Part shown: positions 1 to 10,070 of the stretch, piece after piece
How positions within the stretch are numbered: the stretch's first letter is position 1
How the letters are laid out: every line of letters begins with the position of its first letter
Origin: Actinobacillus capsulatus DSM 19761
Lineage (GTDB): Bacteria; Pseudomonadota; Gammaproteobacteria; Enterobacterales; Pasteurellaceae
DNA length: 64,000 nucleotides
Reading direction: 5' to 3'
Assembly (NCBI RefSeq): GCF_000374285.1
Contig: NZ_KB893937.1
Location: forward strand, 1-64,000
Notes under the pieces: model-generated
The model's database searches: none
What the model was told of the DNA's origin: nothing
Seen by the model: only the letters and a program-made list of their open reading frames with translations
Made by a program: the position numbers and the translations under genes

Positions 1-321
1 TCGTCCTAATTTTGCTTTAGTGGCAAATATGCTGAAGAAAACGTTAGTGCAACTGAAAGAGGACAGAGCTACCAATTATTCATAGTGTTCAGGGTTGTTT
101 ATATGAGCTAGAACGTTGGCGAAATCAGCATATTAAAATCGGAATGTTTTTATGGACATCAATTTGCAACAGTTGATGAATTAGAACAGGCATTGCATAA
201 ACATATTCGTTACTATAATGAGAAACGGATAAAACCAAGCTTAAAAAATTTGAGCCCTGTACAATACAGAGCCCAATATCTTAGCTAATTTATGAACTGT
301 CCAAATTTATGGGGCAGATCA
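1..321 (+). mobile_element. Decayed 3' end of an IS3-family (IS150-like) insertion sequence
   Basis: Remnant of the second transposase frame (DDE integrase) of an IS3-family element. Bases 2-85 read RPNFALVANMLKK-like sequence and hit a stop. A second frame continues to about 135, then from 136 a third frame reads KSECFYGHQF, YYNEKRIKPS and LSPVQYRAQYLS, stopping at 288. That C-terminus is typical of IS150-group transposases. The catalytic segment expected between the QHIK and KSECFYG parts is missing, so an internal deletion plus two frame changes have killed it. Bases 294-321 (start GAACTGTCCAAA, then GGGGCAGATCA) look like the right terminal inverted repeat. An uptake signal, ACAAGCGGTC, begins where the element ends. 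The left end lies outside the window. Confidence 0.8.
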
Positions 322-338
322 ACAAGCGGTCTTTTTCG

Positions 339-1175
339 TTAAATATCTTCTTCCTCATCATAGCCGTCATAATTATCGTTGGCTAATGAAGTACATCCGT
401 ATTGTTCCAATTTATTTTTGGTAAAGTTTGAACGAGTAGCAGAACTACGATTATTTAAGCTGATTACGCCGATAGTCGCATGGTTACATTGGTGTTTATT
501 CACAAACACTAAGTTATAACCGGATTCACGAATATAACCGGTTTTATTGATTGCTGCATCGAAAATCTCTTCTCGTACTAATGCACTGGTGTTTTGCATA
601 AATACATTGCGTTTTCCTGCACGAATATATGTTGCTTTCGTATTAGATAGCTCTTGAATTTTGGTATTATTCAGCGAATATTTTGCCAGCTTAACTAAAT
701 CCATCGCACTCGAGATATTAGCGCTAGATAAACCTGAGCTATCTCTAAAACGAGTAGAACGCATACCTAATTGCTGCGCTTTTTGGTTCATCTTTTGGAT
801 GAATTGCGAACGGCTCATCCCTGCAGAACGAGAGAGTGCGTGAGCAGCATAATTATCTGAATGGACTAACATCGCTTTTAATAATTCGCTGCACGCAATC
901 GGTGTATATTTGGGCAATTTAGTGCCGGTGCCTTTGATGTAATCGAAATCTTCATCAGAAATCGAAGCGCTACAGTTTTTATTTTTATTATTTTCTAAGA
1001 AAACATTCGCTGTCATTAGCTTGGTAACAGAAGCAATCGGCTGAACATTATTCGCTGATCGGCTTTCTAAAATTTTATCGTGAGTAAAATCATACACCAC
1101 ATAAGATTGGGCAATACTAAGAGCTGGAAAAAGGAAAAAAACGGAAAGAAATTCTTTAAACATATTATGATTCAT
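339..1175 (-). CDS. pbpG: D-alanyl-D-alanine endopeptidase (penicillin-binding protein 7)
   Basis: Periplasmic serine peptidase of the low-molecular-mass PBP / beta-lactamase fold (peptidase S11) that cuts D-Ala-meso-DAP cross-links in peptidoglycan. The 278-residue protein begins with a hydrophobic signal peptide (about 1-22, ending SIAQS). All three active-site motifs are present: SVTK at 49-52 (nucleophile Ser49, general base Lys52), SDN at 106-108 and KTG at 211-213. The C-terminus is acidic (DNYDGYDEEEDI). It lacks the long C-terminal beta domain and amphipathic anchor of PBP5-type carboxypeptidases, which favours PBP7. It lies next to the IS3 remnant and is convergent with it. Confidence 0.88.
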   Translation of the reverse strand: MNHNMFKEFLSVFFLFPALSIAQSYVVYDFTHDKILESRSANNVQPIASVTKLMTANVFLENNKNKNCSASISDEDFDYIKGTGTKLPKYTPIACSELLKAMLVHSDNYAAHALSRSAGMSRSQFIQKMNQKAQQLGMRSTRFRDSSGLSSANISSAMDLVKLAKYSLNNTKIQELSNTKATYIRAGKRNVFMQNTSALVREEIFDAAINKTGYIRESGYNLVFVNKHQCNHATIGVISLNNRSSATRSNFTKNKLEQYGCTSLANDNYDGYDEEEDI

Positions 1176-1188
1176 TGAGTTAAAAATT

Positions 1189-1213
1189 AGCCTGTTATTT
1201 TAACAGGCTTTTA
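1189..1213 (-). terminator. Intrinsic terminator after the family-9 glycosyltransferase gene
   Basis: AGCCTGTT and AACAGGCT form an 8-bp stem with a 5-nt loop. On the minus strand it is followed by AATTTTT. It sits between the glycosyltransferase gene and pbpG, both minus strand, so pbpG probably has its own promoter. Confidence 0.7.
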
Positions 1214-1240
1214 TTCTGCTCGCTATGGATTAAACAATTC

Positions 1241-2278
1241 TTAGGAATGCCAAATGTTCTTTACAAAAGGCACAATGGTTTTAAGCGCTTCCGAGATTGA
1301 AATTAAGCCTAAATTCATTTGTTGCGCTTTTTCTTTCGCTTCAGGCGGCATAAAGGCTAAATGTTTGCCTTCTTCATTAATCGGACGCCAACGGCGAGGC
1401 AATGCAGATAAACGGCTCGGATAAAACCCAATAGTTGCGACATTCAGTGCGCCGGCGATATGCAGAGGTCCGGTCGAACCAGCAATAAACAGATCGGCAC
1501 AAGCAATCGAACAGGCAAAATCTTGTAAACCGTCATTCTTATCGTACACCACCGCTTTAGCTGCAGTAATTTGTGCGGCTAATTGGTGGGCTTTTTCACT
1601 TTCGCCTTTACCGGCAGTGAGCACGATTTCACAATTTGTTTCATTTGCAATGCAGTTAAGCATTTGCGCATATTGTTCAATGGATAAACTGGTTGCCGAG
1701 CCACCGGTGGACGCATGTACAAACAGCCATTTACAAGCGGTCGAAATTTGCAGATTTTTTGCTAATTTTGCTTTTTGTTGTGCAATCTGCTCTTCGCTGA
1801 ATTGTAAGTACGGCGGCTTAGGCTCAACCACTGCAATATGGTGTTTTTGCAGAAATGCACGAGCTAAATCGAGATTATATTCGCTTTCCGCTTTTGCCGA
1901 TTGCGAACGGCGCTGGGTTAAGCGCTGGTTATACAAAAATTGAAAGACTTTGGTTGCCGGCGCAAGACGGTGTTTAATGCCGCTTTTCCACGTCAGTTTG
2001 GCATTGTACCAGTCGGAAACAAAGCAGATTACCGCATCAAATTGCGCATTTTTGACAGCTTGCAGAACACGATTAAATTCGGCTTTATCTTTTTTGTTAG
2101 GTGTATCGATAATAACGTTATCAATCGAAGGGCATAGTTTGGCAAGCGGGGCGGTATAGCTTGGCACTAGCGCCGTAATTTCTACATTTAGTATAGACTG
2201 TTTCAACATCGCAAATGCCGGAAAACACACCATAAAGTCACCGATTTTATCATTGCGAATGACAAGAATTTTTTTCAT
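1241..2278 (-). CDS. Glycosyltransferase family 9 protein (heptosyltransferase-like)
   Basis: 345-residue protein of the ADP-heptose:LPS heptosyltransferase fold (GT9, GT-B), expected to add a heptose or related sugar to the lipooligosaccharide inner core at the cytoplasmic face of the inner membrane. The N-terminus (MKKILVIRNDKIGDFMVCFP) is the family signature, and the C-terminal half has the donor-site pattern with FIAGSTGPLHIAGAL around residues 263-277. The gene is monocistronic here, divergent from argG, and followed by a terminator at 1189-1213. I cannot tell from sequence whether it is WaaC-, WaaF- or OpsX-like, so no symbol is given. The family is clear; the exact acceptor is not. 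Confidence 0.82.
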   Translation of the reverse strand: MKKILVIRNDKIGDFMVCFPAFAMLKQSILNVEITALVPSYTAPLAKLCPSIDNVIIDTPNKKDKAEFNRVLQAVKNAQFDAVICFVSDWYNAKLTWKSGIKHRLAPATKVFQFLYNQRLTQRRSQSAKAESEYNLDLARAFLQKHHIAVVEPKPPYLQFSEEQIAQQKAKLAKNLQISTACKWLFVHASTGGSATSLSIEQYAQMLNCIANETNCEIVLTAGKGESEKAHQLAAQITAAKAVVYDKNDGLQDFACSIACADLFIAGSTGPLHIAGALNVATIGFYPSRLSALPRRWRPINEEGKHLAFMPPEAKEKAQQMNLGLISISEALKTIVPFVKNIWHS

Positions 2279-2505
2279 TATATTTTTTACCTTTTAAAAC
2301 GAATTGCGGGCTATTTTAGCATTTTTTAAGTGGAATTTTTGGTAAAAAATTATGAAAATTTGACCGCTTGTTTAGTGTCAAACGTTAGATTAAAAATCAT
2401 TACGAGATTTCCTTCTAAATTTTAGATGTAATTTTTACAAAATTGAACTAGAATAGACGGAATGACACAAATGCAACCGTTTGCGTCAGTTGTCTTTTAT
2501 TGTGA

Positions 2506-3855
<1,350 letters not shown>

Positions 3856-3891
3856 TCTTGATCTAATGCTTTAGAAAACTTAGAATCAGAC

Positions 3892-3932
3892 AAAAGCCCC
3901 ATAGTTTACGCTTTGGGGCTTTAATTTTTTAA
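3892..3932 (+). terminator. Intrinsic terminator after argG
   Basis: AAAGCCCCA and TGGGGCTTT form a 9-bp perfect stem with a 12-nt loop, followed by AATTTTTT. Confidence 0.85.
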
Positions 3933-3963
3933 TAAGCGGTTAAAATTGAAGAATTTTTTGCAA

Positions 3964-4425
3964 ATGAAATTAGTTGAAATATTTACAGACGGTTCGTGCT
4001 TGGGTAACCCCGGTAAAGGTGGCATTGGTATCGTATTGCGTTACAACGGACATGAAAAGCAGGTTAGTAAAGGCTACTTGCAAACCACCAATAACCGGAT
4101 GGAATTACGAGCGGTGATTGAAGCGTTGGCAATGTTGAAAGAGCCTTGTCAAGTACAGTTAAATTCAGATAGCCAATATATGAAAGACGGTATTACTAAA
4201 TGGATTTTTAACTGGAAGAAAAATAACTGGAGAACCGCAAACGGTAAGCCGGTTAAAAATAAAGATTTGTGGATAGCGTTAGATCAAGAGATTCAGCGTC
4301 ACAAAATTGAGTGGACTTGGGTAAAAGGGCACTCAGGTCATCGTGAAAATGAAATTTGCGATGAGTTGGCTAAAGCCGGTGCAAATAACCCTACATTGGA
4401 AGATGTAGGGTATAATGCGGAGTAG
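3964..4425 (+). CDS. rnhA: Ribonuclease HI
   Basis: Endonuclease that degrades the RNA strand of RNA-DNA hybrids (primers, R-loops) in the cytosol. From ATG 3964 the product is 153 residues, the usual length. The family opening is evident ([13 protein letters not shown]), with catalytic Asp in FTDGS, Glu in NRMELRAV, Asp in NSDSQY, and the late Asp in NEICDELA. An in-frame TTG at 3946 would add MKNFLQ, which has no counterpart in homologues, so I prefer 3964. The last codons contain a perfect 8-bp hairpin (4389-4410, CCCTACAT/ATGTAGGG). The gene is followed by an inverted uptake-signal pair. Confidence 0.95.
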   Translation: MKLVEIFTDGSCLGNPGKGGIGIVLRYNGHEKQVSKGYLQTTNNRMELRAVIEALAMLKEPCQVQLNSDSQYMKDGITKWIFNWKKNNWRTANGKPVKNKDLWIALDQEIQRHKIEWTWVKGHSGHRENEICDELAKAGANNPTLEDVGYNAE

Positions 4426-4435
4426 CCAAAAGAGG

Positions 4436-4486
4436 CAAGCGGTCAAATATTGCAAAATTTTTGCAAATTTGAACCGCTTGTAAATT
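4436..4486 (+). terminator. Inverted uptake-signal pair acting as terminator after rnhA
   Basis: CAAGCGGTCAAAT and ATTTGAACCGCTTG form a long stem across 4436-4480, with inner TGCAAAA/TTTTGCA symmetry, followed by TAAATTTTTT. Paired uptake signals used as terminators are typical of this family. Confidence 0.7.
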
Positions 4487-4527
4487 TTTTCGGCATATAT
4501 TATGCCGTTTTTTACGAAGTTTGCTCT

Positions 4528-4543
4528 ACGCAAACGTTTTCTT
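4528..4543 (+). promoter_or_regulatory. PurR operator upstream of cvpA-purF
   Basis: ACGCAAACGTTTTCTT matches the PurR consensus ACGCAAACGTTTTCNT at every position. It lies 40 bp before cvpA, just where the cvpA-purF operator sits in enteric bacteria. Repression by PurR with guanine or hypoxanthine is therefore expected. Confidence 0.9.
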
Positions 4544-4582
4544 TTTTTGTAGAATATAGGTTCTTAACCTTTAGAGGTTTTT

Positions 4583-5086
4583 ATGGTTGACATTATTATT
4601 ATCGGATTAATTGCATTTTCTATCTTAGTAAGCCTTTGGCGAGGTTTTGTGAGTGAAGTGCTTTCACTTGCCGGTTGGGTCGTAGCGTTTTTTGTGGCAA
4701 GCAATTTTTACCCTTACCTTAGCAGCTATCTCACGCAAGTAAATTCGGTATATCTTCAAAACTCAGAATATTTACGTAATGGCATCGCCGCCGCTATCCT
4801 TTTCATTATTACGCTGATTGTTTGTGGCATTATTACCGCTCTACTGAGCAAATTAGTTGACACAACAGGCTTATCGGCGACAGATCGTGTGTTAGGCGGT
4901 GCGTTTGGCGCATTACGCGGTATTTTGATTGTTGCGGCAATCTTATTCTTCTTAGATACCTTCTCATCAGCAAGTCAAACGGAATTATGGAAAGAGTCTC
5001 AACTTATTCCACACTTTGACTTTATTGTGAAATGGTTCTTTGAACAACTACAAGCTAATTCCAGCTTTTTAAATTCGACTAAATAG
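4583..5086 (+). CDS. cvpA: CvpA family membrane protein (colicin V production protein)
   Basis: 167-residue inner-membrane protein of the CvpA family. Four hydrophobic segments are visible (about residues 3-22, 27-45, 64-87 and 101-125), with a conserved glycine-rich stretch, [13 protein letters not shown]. The family was found through colicin V production in E. coli and is linked to envelope integrity; the molecular role is unclear. It is co-transcribed with purF, which starts 13 bp downstream, and the PurR box puts both under purine control. TTTAGAGGTTTTT before ATG supplies the ribosome binding site. Confidence 0.93.
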   Translation: MVDIIIIGLIAFSILVSLWRGFVSEVLSLAGWVVAFFVASNFYPYLSSYLTQVNSVYLQNSEYLRNGIAAAILFIITLIVCGIITALLSKLVDTTGLSATDRVLGGAFGALRGILIVAAILFFLDTFSSASQTELWKESQLIPHFDFIVKWFFEQLQANSSFLNSTK

Positions 5087-5099
5087 AGAGGTTTTTTAT

Positions 5100-6617
5100 A
5101 TGTGCGGCATTGTCGGCATTATTGGGGGATCGCCGGTTAATCAGGCGATTTATGATGGCTTAACATTACTTCAACATCGCGGGCAAGATGCCGCAGGTAT
5201 TGTCACAATTGATGATGAAAACCGCTTCCGCTTACGTAAAGCTAACGGCTTAGTAAGTGACGTATTTCGTCAAGAGCATATGCTCAGATTACAAGGTAAT
5301 GCGGGTATCGGTCATGTTCGTTACCCGACTGCCGGCTCATCAAGTGTTTCAGAAGCACAACCTTTCTATGTAAACTCACCTTTCGGTTTAACTTTAGTTC
5401 ACAATGGTAACTTAACCAATAATGCTGAATTAAAAGAACGTTTATTCAAAGAGGCTCGCCGCCATGTGAATACCAATTCGGATTCAGAATCATTATTGAA
5501 TATTTTTGCGCACTATTTAGATCAATATCCGACAGCGCATTTAACTCCTGAAAATATCTTTGAAACGGTACGTAAAACCAACGAAGTAATTCGTGGTGCT
5601 TATGCGTGTATCGCAATGATTATCGGTCATGGTATGGTGGCATTCCGTGATCCGTTTGGTATTCGTCCGTTAGTATTAGGTAAACGTGTTGTGGAAGGCA
5701 AAACAGAATATATGTTTGCTTCTGAAAGCGTTGCCTTAGATATTGTCGGTTTTGAATTTGTGCGTGATGTAAACCCGGGTGAAGCGGTTTATATTACTTT
5801 TGAAGGTGAATTGCATTCGGCAATTTGTGCTGATAATCCGAAATTAAACCCATGTATTTTTGAGTACGTTTATTTTGCTCGTCCGGATTCGGTGATTGAC
5901 GGCGTGTCTGTGTATAGCGCACGTGTTCATATGGGAGAATTATTAGGTGAGAAAATTAAACGTGAATGGGGCAGAATGGTTGATGAGATTGATGTGGTTA
6001 TCCCAATCCCTGAAACCTCAAATGACATTGCCGTACGTATCGCAAACGTTTTATATAAACCTTATCGCCAAGGCTTTGTAAAAAACCGTTATGTTGCTCG
6101 TACCTTCATTATGCCAGGGCAAGCGCAACGTAAGAGTTCGGTACGCCGTAAATTAAATGCGATTTCAAGCGAGTTTAAAGGCAAAAATGTGTTATTAGTA
6201 GATGACTCTATTGTACGCGGTACAACATCGGAACAGATTGTTGAAATGGCTCGTGCTGCCGGTGCGAAGAAAGTTTACTTTGCGTCAGCTGCACCGGAAA
6301 TTCGTTATTCAAATGTATATGGTATTGATATGCCGACTTGTGAAGAGTTAGTGGCTTATGATCGCTCAGTGGAAGAAGTAGCGGAAATGATTGGTGTAGA
6401 TAAACTGATTTTCCAAGATCTCGAAGCATTATACAAAGCGGTTCAGGCAGAAAACCCAACAATTCAACATTTTGACGCATCAGTATTTACCGGTGAATAC
6501 ATTACCGGCGATGTAGATAAAGCTTACCTTGACGCAATTGCACACGCTCGTAATGATAAAGCAAAAGCCAAAGCTGCAAAACAAGCAACTAATTTAGAAA
6601 TTCATAACGAAAACTAA
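5100..6617 (+). CDS. purF: Amidophosphoribosyltransferase
   Basis: First committed step of purine synthesis: PRPP plus glutamine gives 5-phosphoribosylamine. The 505-residue protein opens with [10 protein letters not shown], so Cys2 becomes the N-terminal nucleophile of the Ntn glutaminase domain after Met removal. The C-terminal phosphoribosyltransferase domain carries the PRPP loop [13 protein letters not shown] (around residues 364-376). No propeptide or Fe-S cysteine set is present, as expected for the E. coli type. It is the second gene of the PurR-controlled cvpA-purF operon and ends at the terminator 6634-6669. The CRISPR locus begins directly after it. Confidence 0.97.
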   Translation: MCGIVGIIGGSPVNQAIYDGLTLLQHRGQDAAGIVTIDDENRFRLRKANGLVSDVFRQEHMLRLQGNAGIGHVRYPTAGSSSVSEAQPFYVNSPFGLTLVHNGNLTNNAELKERLFKEARRHVNTNSDSESLLNIFAHYLDQYPTAHLTPENIFETVRKTNEVIRGAYACIAMIIGHGMVAFRDPFGIRPLVLGKRVVEGKTEYMFASESVALDIVGFEFVRDVNPGEAVYITFEGELHSAICADNPKLNPCIFEYVYFARPDSVIDGVSVYSARVHMGELLGEKIKREWGRMVDEIDVVIPIPETSNDIAVRIANVLYKPYRQGFVKNRYVARTFIMPGQAQRKSSVRRKLNAISSEFKGKNVLLVDDSIVRGTTSEQIVEMARAAGAKKVYFASAAPEIRYSNVYGIDMPTCEELVAYDRSVEEVAEMIGVDKLIFQDLEALYKAVQAENPTIQHFDASVFTGEYITGDVDKAYLDAIAHARNDKAKAKAAKQATNLEIHNEN

Positions 6618-6633
6618 ATTAAAGCATAAAAAC

Positions 6634-6669
6634 AAGCCCTTGAGTCTGAGAAGATTCAAGGGCTTTTTG
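6634..6669 (+). terminator. Intrinsic terminator after purF
   Basis: AAGCCCTTGA...TCAAGGGCTT stem extended by TCT/AGA, followed by TTTTTG. The CCCTTGA/TCAAGGG core resembles that of the neighbouring tracrRNA terminator. Confidence 0.85.
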
Positions 6670-6690
6670 TATTAATGACTATATAAAACG

Positions 6691-6785
6691 ATGCCCCTTG
6701 AAACCGAAATTTCAAGGGGCAGAGCGTTGCGAGAAATTCATCTCTTATTGTAACAACGTTTTTCATTTCGCAGTGCCATTACAAT
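6691..6785 (-). ncRNA. tracrRNA of the type II-C CRISPR-Cas system
   Basis: Trans-activating RNA that pairs with the crRNA repeat and is bound by Cas9. On the minus strand, 6785-6747 is the anti-repeat: CACTGCGAAATGAAAAA is complementary to the repeat core (18 of 18 in TTTTTCATTTCGCAGTGC), and the outer ATTGTA part also pairs. Next comes the nexus-like part ending in GCAACGCTCTGCCCCTTGAA. The 3' end is a stem TGCCCCTTGAAA/TTTCAAGGGGCA with ATCGTTTTATA behind it. The order and the GCAACGCTCTGCCCCTT block match the known Neisseria meningitidis tracrRNA. Both ends are predicted from sequence. Confidence 0.9.
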
Positions 6786-6791
6786 GGCTAA

Positions 6792-6820
6792 ATAGTATCG
6801 TTGACATTGATTGTTGTCAA
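6792..6820 (-). promoter_or_regulatory. Promoter of the tracrRNA
   Basis: On the minus strand TTGACA (6820-6815), a 17-nt spacer and TACTAT (6797-6792) form a near-consensus sigma-70 promoter. Initiation about 7 nt downstream falls at 6785, exactly where the anti-repeat begins. The TTGACA box is mirrored by a plus-strand TTGACA at 6801-6806 (a palindrome with an 8-nt centre), which faces cas9. Confidence 0.85.
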
Positions 6821-6900
6821 TATACATTTATTACAATTTATGATAAAAATTAAACGCCGTGTAAAAAAGGATTATTACAAATTATAAGAGGTGAAATTGT

Positions 6901-9900
6901 ATGAAATTGACGCCACTAAACTATATTTTAGGTCTTGATTTAGGGATTGCTTCTGTCGGTTGGGCAGTGGTAGAGATTGATGAGTCTGGCAACATCATTC
7001 GCCTAATTGATTTAGGTGTCCGAACTTTTGATGCAGCTGAAACTGGTAAAGGGGAGAGCCTAAATTTAGTCCGTAGATCTACTCGAGCTACCAGACTGCT
7101 GATTTATCGTAAAGCTCAACGAGTTAGAGAGTTACGATACCTTTTGAAAAATGAAGGGATGATTGATGATGCTATAGCTAGTTATAAATTGCCAAATAAT
7201 GTTTGGGAGCTACGAGTTGAGGGCTTAGATCGAAAATTAAACAAAGAAGAATGGGCAGCTGTATTACTACATTTTGTCAAACATCGTGGATTTAAATCTT
7301 CAAGAAAGCATCAGCCTAAAGACGGCGGGAAACAAGGACAGTTAATAAAAGGAATAAACGATAATAAAATATTATTAGCTTCAGGAGTATATCGTTCACC
7401 AGCAGAGCTGGCGATCAAAAAATTCTATGTAGAAGATGGTTATATTCGTAACCAACGACAATATCAACACACGTTTGGCAGAGAAGAATTAGCTGCTGAA
7501 TGCGCTTTATTGTTTGAAACTCAACGCAAACTAGGTAATCCATTTTCTTCTAAGGAATTTGAATCTAAGTGGGCAGATATATTTAATAAACAGAAAAAAG
7601 CACTTACAAGAAAACAAATGTTAGCGATGGTGGGTATCTGTACCTTTGAAAATACAAAATATGGTTTAACTGAACAAAAAAGAGCGGCTAAAAATACCTA
7701 TTCTACTGAGCGATTTGTTGCAATTCAGCGATTACAGAATTTACGTATTGTTGAAAATGGTGAAGAAAAAGGATTAACCGACAATGAGTTTCAAAAAATT
7801 TTATCACTTGGTTATGAATTAGAAAAAGGTGTCAGCTATGCTCGAGTTAGAAAAGAACTTAATTTATCTGAAAAAGCCTTTTTTAAAGGACTACAATACT
7901 CAAAATATACTAAAAAAACTGAAGATAGTTTATTTTTAAACTTTAAGTTTTACCACACTCTCCACAATACTTTATTATCCAATAATTTAGAAAATGAATG
8001 GAATGAAATTTCTAAAAACGATAAATTAATGGATAAAATTGGTACAGAATTATCACTTTGTAAGAATCAAGATGAATTTTTAGAATCTCTTAGTGATGAA
8101 TTACCAAAAAATGTTTTAAATGTATTATTTGAAAATATACATTTTGATAAATTTATTCATATTTCTCTTGTTGCCTTATATAAATTATTGCCATTGATGG
8201 AGCAAGGATATAACTATGCTCAAGCTCATACTGAAATTTATGGGTATTCGCAAATAGAAGATAAAAAGTTTTTATCTGCAATTCCTTTGGCGGATATTCA
8301 TAATCCTGTTGTATTACGTTCACTGACTCAAGCAAGAAAAGTAATTAATGGTATTATTCGATTATATGGTTCTCCAACTCGTATTCATATTGAATTATCA
8401 AGAGATTTAGGGAAATCAAAGGTTGATAGAGATGCAATAAGTAAGCAGAATGCAAAAAATAGAGCTAGTAATGATGAACTAGCTAAACAAATTCGAGAAG
8501 AATTTCAGTTCGAACCTAAAGCAAAAGATATTCTTAAATATAGGTTGTATATTCAGCAAAACTGTCATTGTATTTATTCAAATAAGAAAATTGATTGTAA
8601 GCGATTATTTGAAGATAACTATGTAGAGCTCGATCATGCTCTACCGCTAAGCCGTTCTTGGGATGATAGCTTTAATAATAAAGTGCTAGTTTTAAAATAT
8701 GAGAATCAGAATAAGAGAAATTTAACACCTTATGAGTGGTTAGATGGTAAAAATGATAGTTTACAATGGCGGACTTTTGTTGCGAGAGTAAATAGTTTTT
8801 CTGAAATTTCTAAAGAGAAAAAACAAAAGTTGTTATCACATAATATTAATGAAGATGAATTTAAATCTCGTCATTTAAATGATACACGTTATATTGCTAG
8901 ATACTTAAAAAATCATATTGAAGAACATTTAATGATAACAGGAAAAGGTAAAAATGTATTGGCAACAAATGGGCGTATAACGAGTTTATTGCGTAAAGTT
9001 TGGGGGCTAAATAAAGATCGAGATTTAGGGGATCGTCATCATGCTCTAGATGCGGTAGTTGTTGCTTGTACACAGAGTAAGCTCATTCAACAAATAACAG
9101 AGGATATTCAACATAACCGTATTTGCCGTTTTACAGGAGAGCCTAAGAAAAAAATATTTATACCTTGGGAACATTTTACTGCAGATGTAAATATTCGAGT
9201 ATTTAGTGATAATCCAAAATTAGAACTGGAAAATCGTTTGCCTGATTATCCGCAATATAACCATGAATTTGTGCAATCATTATTTGTCTCTCGTATGCCA
9301 ACTCGCAAAATGGTAGGGCTAGGACATGAAGCGACATTACGTTCAGCGAGAATTCTTGACACAACAGGAAAGAGCATTAAAAAAGAGTTTTTAACTGATT
9401 TAACGCTTAAGAACCTTGAGAATATGATGAATAAAGAACGTGAACCAGAACTTTATCAATCATTAGTTGAACATTTTAAAAAATATGGAGATAAGCCTAA
9501 AGAAAAATTCTTTAAGAAAGGTGGTACAGAAGTTAAGTCAATTCGAATCTGTAAAACTCAAAATAAATTTGTAGATTTAGGCAATAAAACTATCGCAGAT
9601 AATGGAGATATTGTTCGCACAGATCTATTTTTAAAAGGGAAAAAATACTATTTTGTTAATATCTATGCTTGGCAGGTTGCAGAAGGTATTTTGCCAAATG
9701 AAACAACAATGGGGAATTTATTAGATGATTCTTACATATTCCAATTTAGTTTATTTAAGAATGATATATTAGAGATACCTCATCCTGAAGATAAAAATAA
9801 AAGTGTATTTGCTTATTTTATTCGTCCAGATGATGATAGACGATGGATTTTAAAATTTCATGATAATGCTAAAATTCCTGAGATCTATAGCAAAAAAGAT

Positions 9901-10017
9901 GACACATCTATCCGTTTAAGCGTTCAAGGGCAAAAATTTATTCGTAAATACCAAGTCGATGAACTCGGTAAAAATATCCGTCCTTGTCGCCCAACGAAAC
10001 GACAACACGTACGTTAA
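6901..10017 (+). CDS. cas9: CRISPR-associated endonuclease Cas9 (type II-C)
   Basis: RNA-guided double-strand DNA nuclease of the compact type II-C class; 1038 residues. RuvC-I: ILGLDLGIASVGWA with catalytic Asp13. The arginine-rich bridge helix follows (LVRRSTRATRL, about 55-85). RuvC-II: IHIELSRDLG, Glu498. HNH domain: VELDHALPLSRSWDDS with Asp578/His579 and a downstream NKVLV Asn. RuvC-III: DRHHALDAVVVA, His714/Asp717. All catalytic residues are intact, so it should be active. The C-terminal third should hold the PAM-interacting domain; the PAM cannot be read from sequence. AGAGGTG lies 8 nt before ATG. The gene is AT-rich relative to its neighbours. It is divergent from the tracrRNA and followed by a strong hairpin. 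Confidence 0.97.
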   Translation: MKLTPLNYILGLDLGIASVGWAVVEIDESGNIIRLIDLGVRTFDAAETGKGESLNLVRRSTRATRLLIYRKAQRVRELRYLLKNEGMIDDAIASYKLPNNVWELRVEGLDRKLNKEEWAAVLLHFVKHRGFKSSRKHQPKDGGKQGQLIKGINDNKILLASGVYRSPAELAIKKFYVEDGYIRNQRQYQHTFGREELAAECALLFETQRKLGNPFSSKEFESKWADIFNKQKKALTRKQMLAMVGICTFENTKYGLTEQKRAAKNTYSTERFVAIQRLQNLRIVENGEEKGLTDNEFQKILSLGYELEKGVSYARVRKELNLSEKAFFKGLQYSKYTKKTEDSLFLNFKFYHTLHNTLLSNNLENEWNEISKNDKLMDKIGTELSLCKNQDEFLESLSDELPKNVLNVLFENIHFDKFIHISLVALYKLLPLMEQGYNYAQAHTEIYGYSQIEDKKFLSAIPLADIHNPVVLRSLTQARKVINGIIRLYGSPTRIHIELSRDLGKSKVDRDAISKQNAKNRASNDELAKQIREEFQFEPKAKDILKYRLYIQQNCHCIYSNKKIDCKRLFEDNYVELDHALPLSRSWDDSFNNKVLVLKYENQNKRNLTPYEWLDGKNDSLQWRTFVARVNSFSEISKEKKQKLLSHNINEDEFKSRHLNDTRYIARYLKNHIEEHLMITGKGKNVLATNGRITSLLRKVWGLNKDRDLGDRHHALDAVVVACTQSKLIQQITEDIQHNRICRFTGEPKKKIFIPWEHFTADVNIRVFSDNPKLELENRLPDYPQYNHEFVQSLFVSRMPTRKMVGLGHEATLRSARILDTTGKSIKKEFLTDLTLKNLENMMNKEREPELYQSLVEHFKKYGDKPKEKFFKKGGTEVKSIRICKTQNKFVDLGNKTIADNGDIVRTDLFLKGKKYYFVNIYAWQVAEGILPNETTMGNLLDDSYIFQFSLFKNDILEIPHPEDKNKSVFAYFIRPDDDRRWILKFHDNAKIPEIYSKKDDTSIRLSVQGQKFIRKYQVDELGKNIRPCRPTKRQHVR

Positions 10018-10020
10018 TTT

Positions 10021-10053
10021 AATCCCTACACTCTCTGAGTGTGGGGATTTTTG
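10021..10053 (+). terminator. Terminator or attenuator between cas9 and cas1
   Basis: AATCCCTACACTC and GAGTGTGGGGATT form a 13-bp stem (one G-U pair) with a 3-nt loop, followed directly by TTTTTG. It lies four bases after the cas9 stop and before the cas1 ribosome binding site AAGGAAG. It probably reduces cas1-cas2 transcription from the cas9 promoter. Confidence 0.85.
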
Positions 10054-10070
10054 TATTTAAGGAAGAAATT

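Noticed and set aside
3946-3963. Upstream TTG start of rnhA
   Set aside because: It would add MKNFLQ, which lies within an uptake-signal-like sequence and has no counterpart in homologues. ATG 3964 fits better.
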